This document shows positions 47,440-56,542 of a stretch of 64,000 nt of DNA, one piece after another; position 1 is the stretch's first letter; every line of letters starts with the position of its first letter. Source of the stretch: Hydrogenophaga crocea (GTDB taxonomy: Bacteria; Pseudomonadota; Gammaproteobacteria; Burkholderiales; Burkholderiaceae_C); contig NZ_CP049989.1 in assembly GCF_011388215.1 (NCBI RefSeq), positions 310,001 to 374,000 of the forward strand, read 5' to 3'. A program made the position numbers and the translations under genes. The notes below the pieces were generated by a model. The model had not been told where the DNA came from. It made no database searches and saw nothing but the letters and a program-made list of their open reading frames with translations.

Positions 47440-48696
47440 ATGCAAACCCCTTACGAACTCCTGCTGGGCTGGCGCTACACCCGCGCCGGCCGCGCCACGC
47501 GGCGCAACGGCTTCATCTCTTTCATCTCGGGCGTGTCCATGCTGGGCATCGCGCTGGGCGTGGCCGCGCTGATCATCGTGCTGTCGGTCATGAACGGCTT
47601 CCAGAAGGAGGTGCGCGACCGCATGCTGGGCGTGCTTTCGCACATCGAGGTGTTCGAGGCCAACGGCCAGGCCATCCCCGATCTGCCGCAGGTGCTCTCG
47701 CGCATCGAAGCGCGGCCCGAGGTGCTGGGCGCGGCCCCGTTCGTGGGCGCGCAGGCGCTGATCGCGCGCGGCGAAGACATGAAGGGTGTGCTGGTGCGCG
47801 GCATCGACCCGGCGCTGGAGCCGCGCGTGACCGACCTCGCGGCCGACCTTTCGGGCACCGTGCTGCCGCGCCTGCAGCCGGGCGGCTTCGGCATCGTGCT
47901 CGGCGGCGAGCTCGCGCGCAGCCTGGGCGTGGTGGCGGGCGACACGGTCACGCTGATCGCGCCCAGCGGCCAGGTCACGCCCGCGGGCGTGGTGCCGCGC
48001 GTGCGCACCATGACGGTGGTGGGCACCTTCGATTCGGGCCACTACGAGTACGACTCGGCGCTGGCCATGCTGCACCAGGACGACGCCGCGCGCATCTTCC
48101 GCGTCGAAGGGCCCACGGGCGTGCGCGTGAAGATCCGCGACCTGCACGCCGCGCGCGAGGTGGCGGTGCACATGGCGGCCGACCTGCCGCCGGGCCTGGT
48201 GGTGCGCGACTGGACGCGCCAGAACCGCACCTGGTTCGCGGCCGTGCAGCTCGAGAAACGCATGATGTTCATCATCCTCACGCTGATCGTCGCGGTGGCC
48301 GCGTTCAACCTCGTGTCCACGCTGGTCATGACGGTCACCGACAAGCGCGCCGACATCGCGATCCTGCGCACGCTGGGCGCGAGCCCATCGAGCATCATGG
48401 GCATCTTCGTGGTGCAGGGCGCGGCCGTGGGCGTGATCGGCACCGGCGTGGGCCTGCTGCTGGGCCTGGGCGTGGCCTTCAACATCGACACCCTGGTGCC
48501 CGCGCTCGAACGCCTGCTGGGCGCGAGCTTCCTGCCGCAGGACATCTACCTCATCAGCCGCATGCCGAGCGACCCGCAGCAGGGCGACATCGTGCCCGTG
48601 GCGGTGATCTCGCTGGTGCTGGCCTTCCTGGCCACGCTGTACCCGAGCTGGCGCGCCAGCCGCGTCAACCCCGCCGAGGCCCTCCGCTATGAATAA
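47440..48696 (+). CDS. lolC: Lipoprotein-releasing ABC transporter permease LolC/E
   Basis: A 418-aa MacB-type permease that extracts outer-membrane lipoproteins from the inner membrane. One TM near 30-50, a large periplasmic domain and three C-terminal TMs (about 275-300, 325-350, 380-400), with the coupling segment RADIAILRTLGASPSSIMGIF. Only one permease gene is present, as in other betaproteobacteria that use a single LolF-like dimer. The intergenic repeat copy B separates it from lolD. Confidence 0.95.
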   Translation: MQTPYELLLGWRYTRAGRATRRNGFISFISGVSMLGIALGVAALIIVLSVMNGFQKEVRDRMLGVLSHIEVFEANGQAIPDLPQVLSRIEARPEVLGAAPFVGAQALIARGEDMKGVLVRGIDPALEPRVTDLAADLSGTVLPRLQPGGFGIVLGGELARSLGVVAGDTVTLIAPSGQVTPAGVVPRVRTMTVVGTFDSGHYEYDSALAMLHQDDAARIFRVEGPTGVRVKIRDLHAAREVAVHMAADLPPGLVVRDWTRQNRTWFAAVQLEKRMMFIILTLIVAVAAFNLVSTLVMTVTDKRADIAILRTLGASPSSIMGIFVVQGAAVGVIGTGVGLLLGLGVAFNIDTLVPALERLLGASFLPQDIYLISRMPSDPQQGDIVPVAVISLVLAFLATLYPSWRASRVNPAEALRYE

Positions 48697-48697
48697 G

Positions 48698-48770
48698 GCC
48701 CCCACGCTCCGCCGCTGCGCGGGTCGCTGCCCCCCGTGGGGGTGCGTTTCGCCTTGGGGCGGCCCGGCGG
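48698..48770 (+). repeat. GC-rich intergenic repeat, copy B
   Basis: 73 bp, beginning one base after the lolC stop codon; first 39 bp identical to copy A (32813-32884, minus strand). It sits inside the lolC-lolD operon and therefore in the mRNA, where its CCCCCCGTGGGGG hairpin could act as an mRNA stability element (inference). Confidence 0.85.
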
Positions 48771-48780
48771 CGAAACCCCT

Positions 48781-49458
<678 letters not shown>

Positions 49459-49560
49459 GGTACCATCGAGCGCATGGTTTCGCCCCGCCGACTGTCGTCC
49501 CTGTGCCGGTACCGCCCCCTCGCGTGGGCGCGTGCGGTGCTGTCTGACGCACATTCCTGA

Positions 49561-49613
49561 GCCCGGCGATCCACCCCCCTCCCCCTTCTTCGCGCCACCT
49601 TCGATCGCCGGGC
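49561..49613 (+). promoter_or_regulatory. Long inverted repeat in the rnk leader
   Basis: Perfect 11-bp inverted repeat GCCCGGCGATC (49561-49571) and GATCGCCGGGC (49603-49613) enclosing 31 pyrimidine-rich bases, 80 bp upstream of rnk. It could form an mRNA hairpin or be a protein site. There is no T tract, so it is not a normal terminator. Confidence 0.5.
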
Positions 49614-49693
49614 CCCCAAGCCAGTGCCCGGCGCTGCCCGGCCCGCACACCCACCCGCCGCGGTGTGTCCAGGGCCTTTCGAAGGAGCCGTCG

Positions 49694-50107
49694 ATGACCC
49701 CCATTTCTTTTGCCGAGCGCACGCTCACCGAACTCGACCACGTGCGCCTGGAGCGCCTGCGCCGCCAGGGCGAAGCCCTGCGCGTGGGCGACCTGCTCGA
49801 CCTGGCGAGCGTGGTGCCCTCGCGCGAGGTCGCGCCCGACGTGGTCACCATGTACTCGCAGGTGCTGGTGCACGAAGGCGAGGGCGAGGGCGGCAGCGCC
49901 GAGCCGCGCCGCCTCACGCTGTGCTACCCCGCCGACGCCGAGCCCGGCACCGGCTTCATCTCGGTGCTCTCGCCCGTGGGCCTGGCCCTGCTGGGCCTGC
50001 GCGTGGGCGAGGTGGCGCGCTGGAGCGGCCCCGACGGCCAGCCGCGCGCGGCCACGATCGCGGCGCTGCTGTTCCAGCCCGAAGCCAGCGGCGACTACAC
50101 CACCTGA
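49694..50107 (+). CDS. rnk: Regulator of nucleoside diphosphate kinase (Rnk/GreA-like C-terminal)
   Basis: A 137-aa GreA/GreB-like protein lacking the long coiled coil. ISFAERTLTELDHVRLERL, PDVVTMYSQVLV, and the FKBP-like C-terminal RRLTLCYPADAEPGTGFISVLSPVGLALLGLRVGE are typical of Rnk-family RNA-polymerase-binding proteins. GAAGGAG lies upstream of the ATG. A 235-bp leader with a large inverted repeat precedes it. Confidence 0.9.
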   Translation: MTPISFAERTLTELDHVRLERLRRQGEALRVGDLLDLASVVPSREVAPDVVTMYSQVLVHEGEGEGGSAEPRRLTLCYPADAEPGTGFISVLSPVGLALLGLRVGEVARWSGPDGQPRAATIAALLFQPEASGDYTT

Positions 50108-50173
50108 GCACGCCCCCGCGGCGGTGCGCGCGAAGCGCAGCGGCGACAATCGGCGCCCGACCCAAGACCGCCG

Positions 50174-51013
50174 ATGTGGATCGACACCCATTGCCACCTG
50201 GACGCGCCCGAGTTCGATGCGCTGCCCGCCGACGCCTGGCACGCCGAGGCGCGCGCGCTCGGCGTGTCGTGCTGCGTGATCCCTGCGGTGGAGCGCGCCA
50301 ACTGGGGCGCGGTGCGCGCGCTCGCGCACCGGCGCGGTGACCGCTACGCGCTCGGCATCCACCCGCTGTGCGTGCCGCGCGCGCTCGACGAGGACCTCGA
50401 CGCGCTCGACGCCGCGCTCACCGCGCACCGCGACGACCCGCGCCTGGTGGCCGTGGGTGAGATCGGACTCGATTTCTTCGTGCCCGCGCTGATCGAGCCG
50501 GCCATGCGCGAACGCCAGACCCGCTTCTACCGCGCGCAGCTGCGGCTGGCGCGCCGGCACGGCCTGCCCGTGATCCTGCACGTGCGGCGCAGCGCCGACG
50601 CGCTGCTCAAGGGCCTGCGTGAGCGGCCCGTGGCCGGCGGCATCGCCCATGCCTTCAATGGCAGCCTGCAGCAGGCGCAGGCCTTCACCGCGATGGGCTT
50701 TGCGCTGGGCTTCGGCGGTGCCATGAGCTTCGAGCCTGCGCAGCAGCTGCGCCGTCTGGCGCGCGAGCTGCCGCTCGAATCGCTGGTGCTCGAGACCGAC
50801 GCGCCCGACATCCCGCCCCAGTGGCTCTACGTGACCGCGGCCGAGCGCGCCGCGGGCCGGCCGCAGGGCATCAACCACCCGCGCGAGCTGCCGCGCATTG
50901 GCGCGGTGCTGGCCGAACTGCGCGGCCTGCCGGTGGACGCGGTGGCGCAGGCCACCAGCGCCAACGCACGGCGCGTGCTGCCGCGGCTGAACCTGCAGGC
51001 CGACGCCGCATGA
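50174..51013 (+). CDS. TatD-family metal-dependent hydrolase
   Basis: A 279-aa TIM-barrel hydrolase. Metal ligands DTHCHLD (His6, His8), GEIGLDFF (Glu), VILHVRRS (His), AHAFNGS (His) and LETDAPDIPPQ (Asp) are complete, so the enzyme should be active as a DNase/exonuclease. Followed by a translationally coupled DNA glycosylase gene (ATGA overlap). Confidence 0.93.
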   Translation: MWIDTHCHLDAPEFDALPADAWHAEARALGVSCCVIPAVERANWGAVRALAHRRGDRYALGIHPLCVPRALDEDLDALDAALTAHRDDPRLVAVGEIGLDFFVPALIEPAMRERQTRFYRAQLRLARRHGLPVILHVRRSADALLKGLRERPVAGGIAHAFNGSLQQAQAFTAMGFALGFGGAMSFEPAQQLRRLARELPLESLVLETDAPDIPPQWLYVTAAERAAGRPQGINHPRELPRIGAVLAELRGLPVDAVAQATSANARRVLPRLNLQADAA

Positions 51014-51504
51014 CGCGCCTCACCGGCCTGCCCCCGATTGCCGATGCCGGCACGCGCCTGCTGGTGCTGGGCAGTTTTCCCGGTGTGGCCTCGCTGCGCG
51101 CGCAGCAGTACTACGGCCACCCGCAGAACGCGTTCTGGAAGATCCTGGGCGCAGTCTGGGGCCTGCCGCTGGCGCAGGCCGCCTACGCCGAGCGCGTGGC
51201 CGCGCTGCACGCGCGCGGCCTGGGCGTGTGGGACGTGTACGCGAGCTGCGAGCGCGAAGGCAGCCTCGACGCCGACATCCGCGGCGCCACGCTCAACGAC
51301 CTCGCGGCCTTGCGCGCGGCCTGCCCGCGGCTCGAGGCCATCGCCCACAACGGCGGCGAAAGTTATCGCCACGCGCGCCACACACGCGCGCTCGGCCTGC
51401 CGGTGCACCGCCTGCCCTCCACCAGCCCGGCCAATGCGGGCTGGTCGTTCGAGCGCAAGCTCGAGGCCTGGCGCGGGGTGTTGTTGGCGCACAGCGTGGC
51501 ATGA
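51010..51504 (+). CDS. Mug/hypoxanthine-DNA glycosylase family protein
   Basis: A 164-aa uracil-DNA-glycosylase-superfamily protein of the type annotated as DNA-deoxyinosine glycosylase. Motif LLVLGSFPGVASLRAQQYYGHPQNAFWKIL matches motif 1 (GSFPG-x-S and NxFW), and LPSTSPAN is motif 2 (SPAN). Removes deaminated bases. Coupled to the tatD-like gene, so a small DNA-repair pair. Confidence 0.9.
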   Translation: MTRLTGLPPIADAGTRLLVLGSFPGVASLRAQQYYGHPQNAFWKILGAVWGLPLAQAAYAERVAALHARGLGVWDVYASCEREGSLDADIRGATLNDLAALRAACPRLEAIAHNGGESYRHARHTRALGLPVHRLPSTSPANAGWSFERKLEAWRGVLLAHSVA

Positions 51505-51537
51505 GGCGCACTCGCCGTTTGTGGTGATGCCGGCTTG

Positions 51538-51565
51538 GATGCAGAATTGCATCAGTTTTGATGCA
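51538..51565. promoter_or_regulatory. Candidate VapBC autoregulatory operator
   Basis: GATGCA-4 bp-TGCATC-6 bp-GATGCA (half-sites at 51538-51543, 51548-51553, 51560-51565), immediately upstream of vapB and overlapping its Shine-Dalgarno (AGGAGA at 51566). The pattern fits cooperative binding by an antitoxin-toxin complex. Confidence 0.6.
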
Positions 51566-51575
51566 GGAGAGTTCC

Positions 51576-51782
51576 ATGCGAACCACCGTCACCATCGACG
51601 ACGCGCTCTACGAAAAGGCCCTGGAGGTGGCGGACCCTGGCATGGACAAGGCCGACATCATCCGGGAAGCCGTCAAGACCTATGTTCGCGTGCAAGCGGC
51701 CAAACGCCTGGTCGCCCTGGGTGGCTCGATGCCCGACATGCCCGACGTGCCCCGACGCCGCACCGAGCCCGCCTCGAAATGA
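51576..51782 (+). CDS. vapB: Type II antitoxin VapB (ribbon-helix-helix)
   Basis: A 68-aa antitoxin. Its N-terminal MRTTVTIDDALYEKALEVA is a ribbon-helix-helix DNA-binding domain of the DUF2191/MetJ-Arc type; the C-terminal tail (GGSMPDMPDVPRRR) wraps the toxin. Start: ATG at 51576 after AGGAGAG; an upstream ATG at 51558 lies over the operator. ATGA overlap with vapC. Confidence 0.9.
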   Translation: MRTTVTIDDALYEKALEVADPGMDKADIIREAVKTYVRVQAAKRLVALGGSMPDMPDVPRRRTEPASK

Positions 51783-52159
51783 GGGTGCTTGTCGATACGT
51801 CGGTGTGGATCGACCACTTCCGTCAGGGCAACACCGCCCTGGTCGAACTCGTGCGGCTCGACCTGGTGCTCACGCACCCCATGGTCATTGCCGAGATCGC
51901 CTGCGGCACCCCACCCGCGCCCCGCGGCCAGACCCTGAGCAACCTGGCCATGCTGCAGGCTTGCAACGAAGCCAGCATGGGCGAGGTCATGGCCTTCATC
52001 GAGCGCGAAGAGCTGTATGGCCTTGGCTGTGGGCTCGTCGACCTGAACCTGCTGGCGTCGACACTCATCACGCCCGGGGCGGTGCTGTGGACCCTGGACA
52101 AACGCCTGGCCGATCTGGCCCGCCGCTTCCGCGTCGCGCACGCCGCTCCGCTGCACTGA
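51779..52159 (+). CDS. vapC: Type II toxin VapC (PIN-domain ribonuclease)
   Basis: A 126-aa PIN nuclease. The acidic Mg site is complete: Asp6 (VDTSVWIDHF), Glu39 (VIAEI), Asp88 (GLVDLNLL) and Asp107 (WTLDKRL). VapC toxins cut tRNA(fMet) or 23S rRNA; the target cannot be told here. Translationally coupled to vapB. Confidence 0.93.
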   Translation: MRVLVDTSVWIDHFRQGNTALVELVRLDLVLTHPMVIAEIACGTPPAPRGQTLSNLAMLQACNEASMGEVMAFIEREELYGLGCGLVDLNLLASTLITPGAVLWTLDKRLADLARRFRVAHAAPLH

Positions 52160-52171
52160 TTCCCCCGCCTC

Positions 52172-52924
52172 ATGAAAACCCCCGCCTCCCTGCCCGACGT
52201 CAGCATCTCCGAAGACGGCGAGGTGCGCTTCCTGCACCTCGGCACCGAATGGGTCCAGGGCTCGATGCTGCTCGATGCGCCGTTCGACATCGAGCTCGAG
52301 TACGTGCAGCGCATGATGGCCTGGCTGCTGTTCGTCGAGCCCGACAGCGTGGGCAAGCGCCGCGCGCTGCAGCTTGGCCTGGGTTCGGCCGCGCTCACCA
52401 AGTTCTGCTTCAAGCGCCTGCGCATGGACACCACCGCGATCGAGATCAACCCGCAGGTGGTCGCGGTGTGCCGGCGCTGGTTCAAGCTGCCGCCCGACAG
52501 CGCGCGCCTGCGCGTGCTGCTGGCCGACGCGGGCGAGGCGATCCGTGCCGACGAACACCTGCAACGCTACGACGCGTTGCAGGTCGACCTGTACGACCAC
52601 GAGGCCGCCGCGCCCGTGCTCGACTCGGCCGACTTCTACGCCGACTGCCGCAACACCCTCACCGACGAAGGCTGCCTCACGGTCAACCTGTTCGGGCGCG
52701 ACGCCAGCTACGAGCGCTCGCTGCAAAGCCTGAGCGAGGCCTTCGGCGCCGACGCGGTCTGGGCCTTCCGGCCCACGCGCGAAGGCAACACCGTGGTGCT
52801 GGCCCAGCGCCAGGCGAGCCGGCCCTCGCGCATGGAACTGCTGGCGCGCGCCGAGGAAGTGCAGCAGCGCTGGGGCCTGCCCGCGGTGAAGTGGCTGCGC
52901 CTGTTCCAACCCGTGGTCCGCTGA
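52172..52924 (+). CDS. Spermidine synthase-like methyltransferase-fold protein
   Basis: A 250-aa Rossmann protein. It has the beta-hairpin N-terminus (VRFLHLGTEWVQGSMLLDAPFDIELEYVQRMM), SAM/dcSAM-binding LQLGLGSAALTKF, AIEINPQVV and DLYDHEAAAPVL. The catalytic Asp-Tyr set of true spermidine synthases is not clearly kept, so the function is probably different. 7 bp upstream of the GspE/PilB gene. Confidence 0.86.
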   Translation: MKTPASLPDVSISEDGEVRFLHLGTEWVQGSMLLDAPFDIELEYVQRMMAWLLFVEPDSVGKRRALQLGLGSAALTKFCFKRLRMDTTAIEINPQVVAVCRRWFKLPPDSARLRVLLADAGEAIRADEHLQRYDALQVDLYDHEAAAPVLDSADFYADCRNTLTDEGCLTVNLFGRDASYERSLQSLSEAFGADAVWAFRPTREGNTVVLAQRQASRPSRMELLARAEEVQQRWGLPAVKWLRLFQPVVR

Positions 52925-52931
52925 CACCGCC

Positions 52932-54737
52932 ATGAAAAAAGCCGCCGCCGAAGCCACCGTCCACCAAGGCCCGCTCGACTGGCGCCACCTGCTGCGCTGG
53001 CTGCGCGAGGACGGCGTGATCAGCGAAGCCGAGGCGCAGCGCACCGAAGCGCGCATTGCCACCGCGCACAGCACCCAGCACCCGCTGCAGCGGCTCGCGG
53101 TGGTCGGCATCGCGCGCGCCAGCGACGGCCACGTGCTCGACGCCGAGGCGCTCACGCAATGGCTGGCGCAGCGCAGCGGGCTCGACTACTGCCGCATCGA
53201 CCCGCTCAAGGTCGACGTGGGCAAGGTGGCCGACGTGATGAGCGCGGCCTATGCCGAGCGCCACCGCGTGCTGCCGGTGCAGGTGAGCCCGGTGGAGGTG
53301 GTGGTGGCCACGGGCGAGCCCTTCGTGCGCGACTGGGTGGGCGAGGTCGAGCGCCAGACGCGCAAGAACGTGCGCCTGGTGCTCGCAAGCCCGGCCGAGA
53401 TCGCGCGCTACACGGGCGAGTTCTTCGCGCTTGCGAAGTCGGTGCGCGCGGCGCACAAGGCGGGCGGCTCGGCGGGCATCAACAGCTTCGAGCAGCTGGT
53501 GGAGCTGGGCAAGGGCAACAAGCAGCTCGACGCCAACGACCAGGGCGTGGTGCAGGTGGTCGACTGGCTCTGGCAGTACGCCTTCGACCAGCGCGCGAGC
53601 GACATCCACCTCGAGCCGCGCCGCGACCAGGGCGTGATCCGCTTCCGCATCGACGGCGTGCTGCACCCGGTGTACCAGCTGCCGCTGGGCGTGATGAACG
53701 CCATGACGGCGCGCATCAAGCTGCTGGGCCGCATGGACGTGGTGGAGCGGCGGCGCCCGCAGGACGGTCGCATCAAGACGCTCAAGCCCGGTGTGGGCGG
53801 TGCGCGCGGCGACGAGGTGGAGATGCGCCTGTCCACGCTGCCCACGGCCTTCGGCGAGAAGCTGGTGATGCGCATCTTCGACCCCGAGTCCACGGTGAAA
53901 GACCTGGCCGCGCTGGGCTTCGGCGCGCACGACGCGCAGCGCTGGGAAGCGCTCACGCGGCGCCCGCACGGCATCGTGCTGGTCACCGGCCCCACGGGCT
54001 CGGGCAAGACCACCACGCTCTACGCCACGCTCAAACGCCTGGCCACCGAAGAGGTCAACGTGAGCACGGTCGAAGACCCGATCGAAATGATCGAGCCGGC
54101 CTTCAACCAGACCCAGGTGCAGCCGCAGCTCGACCTCGATTTCGCGCAAGGCCTGCGCGCGCTCATGCGGCAGGACCCGGACATCATCATGGTGGGCGAG
54201 ATCCGCGACCTCGCGACCGCCGAGATGGCCGTGCAGGCCGCGCTCACGGGCCACCTCGTGTTCTCCACCCTGCACACCAACGACGCGCCCTCGGCCGTGA
54301 TGCGCCTGATGGAGCTGGGCATTCCGCCCTACCTGATCAGCGCCACCGTGCTGGGCGTGCTCGCGCAGCGCCTGGTGCGCACGCTGTGCCCGGCCTGCAA
54401 GCAACCGCTCGACAAGGACGCGGTGGCGAGCAGCCGCGAGCAGCTCGCCGACGTGGTCAAGCCCTGGCAGATCTCGGGCGGCTACCGGCCTTACCAGCCG
54501 GTGGGCTGTGTCGACTGCCGCATGACCGGCTACCGCGGCCGCATGGGCCTGTACGAACTGCTCAGCGTCACCGAGGCCTTCAAGGACAAGGTGAGCCGCG
54601 AGCCGAAGATGGAAGCCCTGCGCGCGCAAGGCGTGGCCGATGGCATGCGGCCGCTGCGCCTGGCGGGCGCGGCGCGCATCGCCGAAGGCCTGACCACGCT
54701 CGACGAGGTGCTGGCGGCCACGCCGCCACTGCAGTGA
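52932..54737 (+). CDS. GspE/PilB-family secretion or pilus ATPase
   Basis: A 601-aa ATPase. N-terminal MshEN-like domain (about 20-170, with LAQRSGLDYCRIDPLKVDVGKVADVMSAAYA), the N2 domain with Arg fingers (DIHLEPRRDQGVIRFRIDGVLH), Walker A GPTGSGKTTT (about 353-362), the Asp box TVEDPIEM, the His box, Walker B DPDIIMVGEIRD, and a C-terminal Zn-binding set CPAC ... CVDC (about 488-527). No pilin, PilC/GspF or secretin gene is nearby, so its partners lie elsewhere. Could be the T2SS or type IV pilus motor. Confidence 0.93.
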   Translation: MKKAAAEATVHQGPLDWRHLLRWLREDGVISEAEAQRTEARIATAHSTQHPLQRLAVVGIARASDGHVLDAEALTQWLAQRSGLDYCRIDPLKVDVGKVADVMSAAYAERHRVLPVQVSPVEVVVATGEPFVRDWVGEVERQTRKNVRLVLASPAEIARYTGEFFALAKSVRAAHKAGGSAGINSFEQLVELGKGNKQLDANDQGVVQVVDWLWQYAFDQRASDIHLEPRRDQGVIRFRIDGVLHPVYQLPLGVMNAMTARIKLLGRMDVVERRRPQDGRIKTLKPGVGGARGDEVEMRLSTLPTAFGEKLVMRIFDPESTVKDLAALGFGAHDAQRWEALTRRPHGIVLVTGPTGSGKTTTLYATLKRLATEEVNVSTVEDPIEMIEPAFNQTQVQPQLDLDFAQGLRALMRQDPDIIMVGEIRDLATAEMAVQAALTGHLVFSTLHTNDAPSAVMRLMELGIPPYLISATVLGVLAQRLVRTLCPACKQPLDKDAVASSREQLADVVKPWQISGGYRPYQPVGCVDCRMTGYRGRMGLYELLSVTEAFKDKVSREPKMEALRAQGVADGMRPLRLAGAARIAEGLTTLDEVLAATPPLQ

Positions 54738-54792
54738 GCCAAAGGCCCCGCGGCGCGGGGCGTCGCGGGCCGCGCCGATAATGCGGCGCTTC

Positions 54793-55734
54793 ATGTCCGC
54801 TGCCCAGCCCCACCCCCACCTCGCCACCGGCCTGCTGATGGCCTCGCTCGGCTCGATCGCGTTCAGCGGCAAGGCCATCATCGTGAAGCTCGCGTACCGC
54901 TATGGCGTGGACGCGGTCACGCTCATCATGTACCGCATGCTGTTTGCGCTGCCGCTGTTCCTGGCGCTGGTCTGGTGGGCCAGCCGGCCGCGCAACGGCC
55001 AGCGGCCGGCGCCGCTCACACGGCGCGACTGGCTCGGCGTGATCGGCCTCGGCGTCACGGGCTACTACCTCGCGAGCTTTCTCGATTTCTGGGGCCTCGA
55101 ATACATCACAGCGAGCCTCGAGCGCCTCATCCTCTACCTCAACCCCACGCTCGTGCTGGTGCTGGGCTGGCTGCTGTATGGCCGGCGCATCTCGCGCCTG
55201 CAGGCCATCGCCATGGCCGTGAGCTACGCGGGCGTGCTGCTGGTGTTCGGCCACGAGGCCGGCGTGCAGGGCCCCAACGCCGCGCTCGGCGCGGCCCTGG
55301 TGTTCGCGAGCGCGGTGAGCTACGCGGTCTACCTCGTCTACAGCGGCGAGCTCGTGAAGCGCCTGGGCTCGGCGCGCCTGGTGGGCCTGGCCACCAGCGT
55401 GGCCTGCGTGCTGTGCCTGGCGCAGTTCGCGCTGCTGCGGCCGATGTCGGCCGCGCTGGTGGCGCCCGAGGTGATCGGCCTGTCGCTGCTCAACGCCACG
55501 CTGTGCACCTTCGTGCCGGTGCTGCTGGTGATGATGGCCATCGAGCGCATCGGCTCGGGGCTGACCGCGCAGACCGGGATGATCGGCCCGATGTCCACCA
55601 TCCTCATGGGCGTGTTCATCCTGGGCGAACCCTTCAACGGCTGGATCATCGCGGGCACGGTGCTGGTGCTCAGCGGCGTGTACCTGGTGACGCGCTTCGG
55701 CGCGCCCAAACCGACCAACAAGACTGGAGATTGA
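54793..55734 (+). CDS. EamA/DMT-family transporter
   Basis: A 313-aa ten-helix membrane transporter with two EamA repeats (about 15-145 and 165-300). Conserved LERLILYLNPTLVLVLGWLLYGRR and the second copy FILGEPFNGWIIAGTVLVLSGVYL are visible. Substrate unknown. An ATG four codons upstream (54781) is also possible. 4 bp before the SDR gene. Confidence 0.9.
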   Translation: MSAAQPHPHLATGLLMASLGSIAFSGKAIIVKLAYRYGVDAVTLIMYRMLFALPLFLALVWWASRPRNGQRPAPLTRRDWLGVIGLGVTGYYLASFLDFWGLEYITASLERLILYLNPTLVLVLGWLLYGRRISRLQAIAMAVSYAGVLLVFGHEAGVQGPNAALGAALVFASAVSYAVYLVYSGELVKRLGSARLVGLATSVACVLCLAQFALLRPMSAALVAPEVIGLSLLNATLCTFVPVLLVMMAIERIGSGLTAQTGMIGPMSTILMGVFILGEPFNGWIIAGTVLVLSGVYLVTRFGAPKPTNKTGD

Positions 55735-55738
55735 TCGC

Positions 55739-56536
55739 ATGGACCTGGGCATCAAGGGCAAATGGGCGCTGGTGGGCGGCGCGAGCAAGGGCCTCGGCCT
55801 GGGCTGCGCGCAGGCGCTCGCGGCCGAAGGCGTGAACGTGGTGATGGTGGCGCGCGGCGCCGAGGCGCTGCAGGCCGCGGCGCAGGCGATCCGCGAGGCG
55901 CAGCCCGGCGTGCAGGTGCTGCCGGTGGCCGCCGACATCACCACCCCCGCGGGGCGCGAGGCGGTGTTCGGCGCGGCCGGCGGGCCGGGCAAAGCCTTCG
56001 ACATCGTGGTCACCAACGCGGGCGGCCCGCCGCCCGGCGACTTCCGCCAGTGGAGCCGCGACACCTGGATCGCCGCGCTCGACGCCAACATGCTCACGCC
56101 GATCGAGCTCATCAAGGCCACGGTCGACGGCATGGCCGAGCGTGGCTTCGGCCGCATCGTCAACATCACCTCGGGCGCGGTGAAGGCCCCGCTGCAGGTG
56201 CTGGGCCTGTCCAACGGCGCGCGCACCGGCCTCACGGGTTTCGTGGCCGGCCTGGCGCGCAGCGAGATCGCCGCGCGCGGCGTCACCATCAACAACCTGC
56301 TGCCCGGCGCCTTCGAGACCGAGCGGCTGCGCACCACGCTCGGCGGCCTGGCGCAGAAGCAGGGCCAGACCTACGAGGCCGTGGCCGATGGCCGCCGCCA
56401 GAACGTGCCGGCCAAGCGCTTCGGCAACGCCGACGAGTTCGGTGCGGTCTGCGCCTTCCTGTGCAGCCGGCACGCGGCCTACATCACCGGCCAGAACATC
56501 CTGGCCGACGGCGGCGCGTACCCGGGCACGTTCTGA
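55739..56536 (+). CDS. SDR-family oxidoreductase with atypical active site
   Basis: A 265-aa Rossmann protein similar to 3-oxoacyl-ACP reductases: cofactor motif VGGASKGLGLG, NAGG, catalytic Ser in NITSG. At the place of the usual Tyr-x3-Lys the sequence is LSNGARTGL, so Tyr and Lys are replaced by Ser and Arg. This is seen in a distinct SDR subgroup, whose reaction is unclear. Co-directional with the DMT transporter (4-bp gap). Confidence 0.9.
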   Translation: MDLGIKGKWALVGGASKGLGLGCAQALAAEGVNVVMVARGAEALQAAAQAIREAQPGVQVLPVAADITTPAGREAVFGAAGGPGKAFDIVVTNAGGPPPGDFRQWSRDTWIAALDANMLTPIELIKATVDGMAERGFGRIVNITSGAVKAPLQVLGLSNGARTGLTGFVAGLARSEIAARGVTINNLLPGAFETERLRTTLGGLAQKQGQTYEAVADGRRQNVPAKRFGNADEFGAVCAFLCSRHAAYITGQNILADGGAYPGTF

Positions 56537-56542
56537 GCCCGC

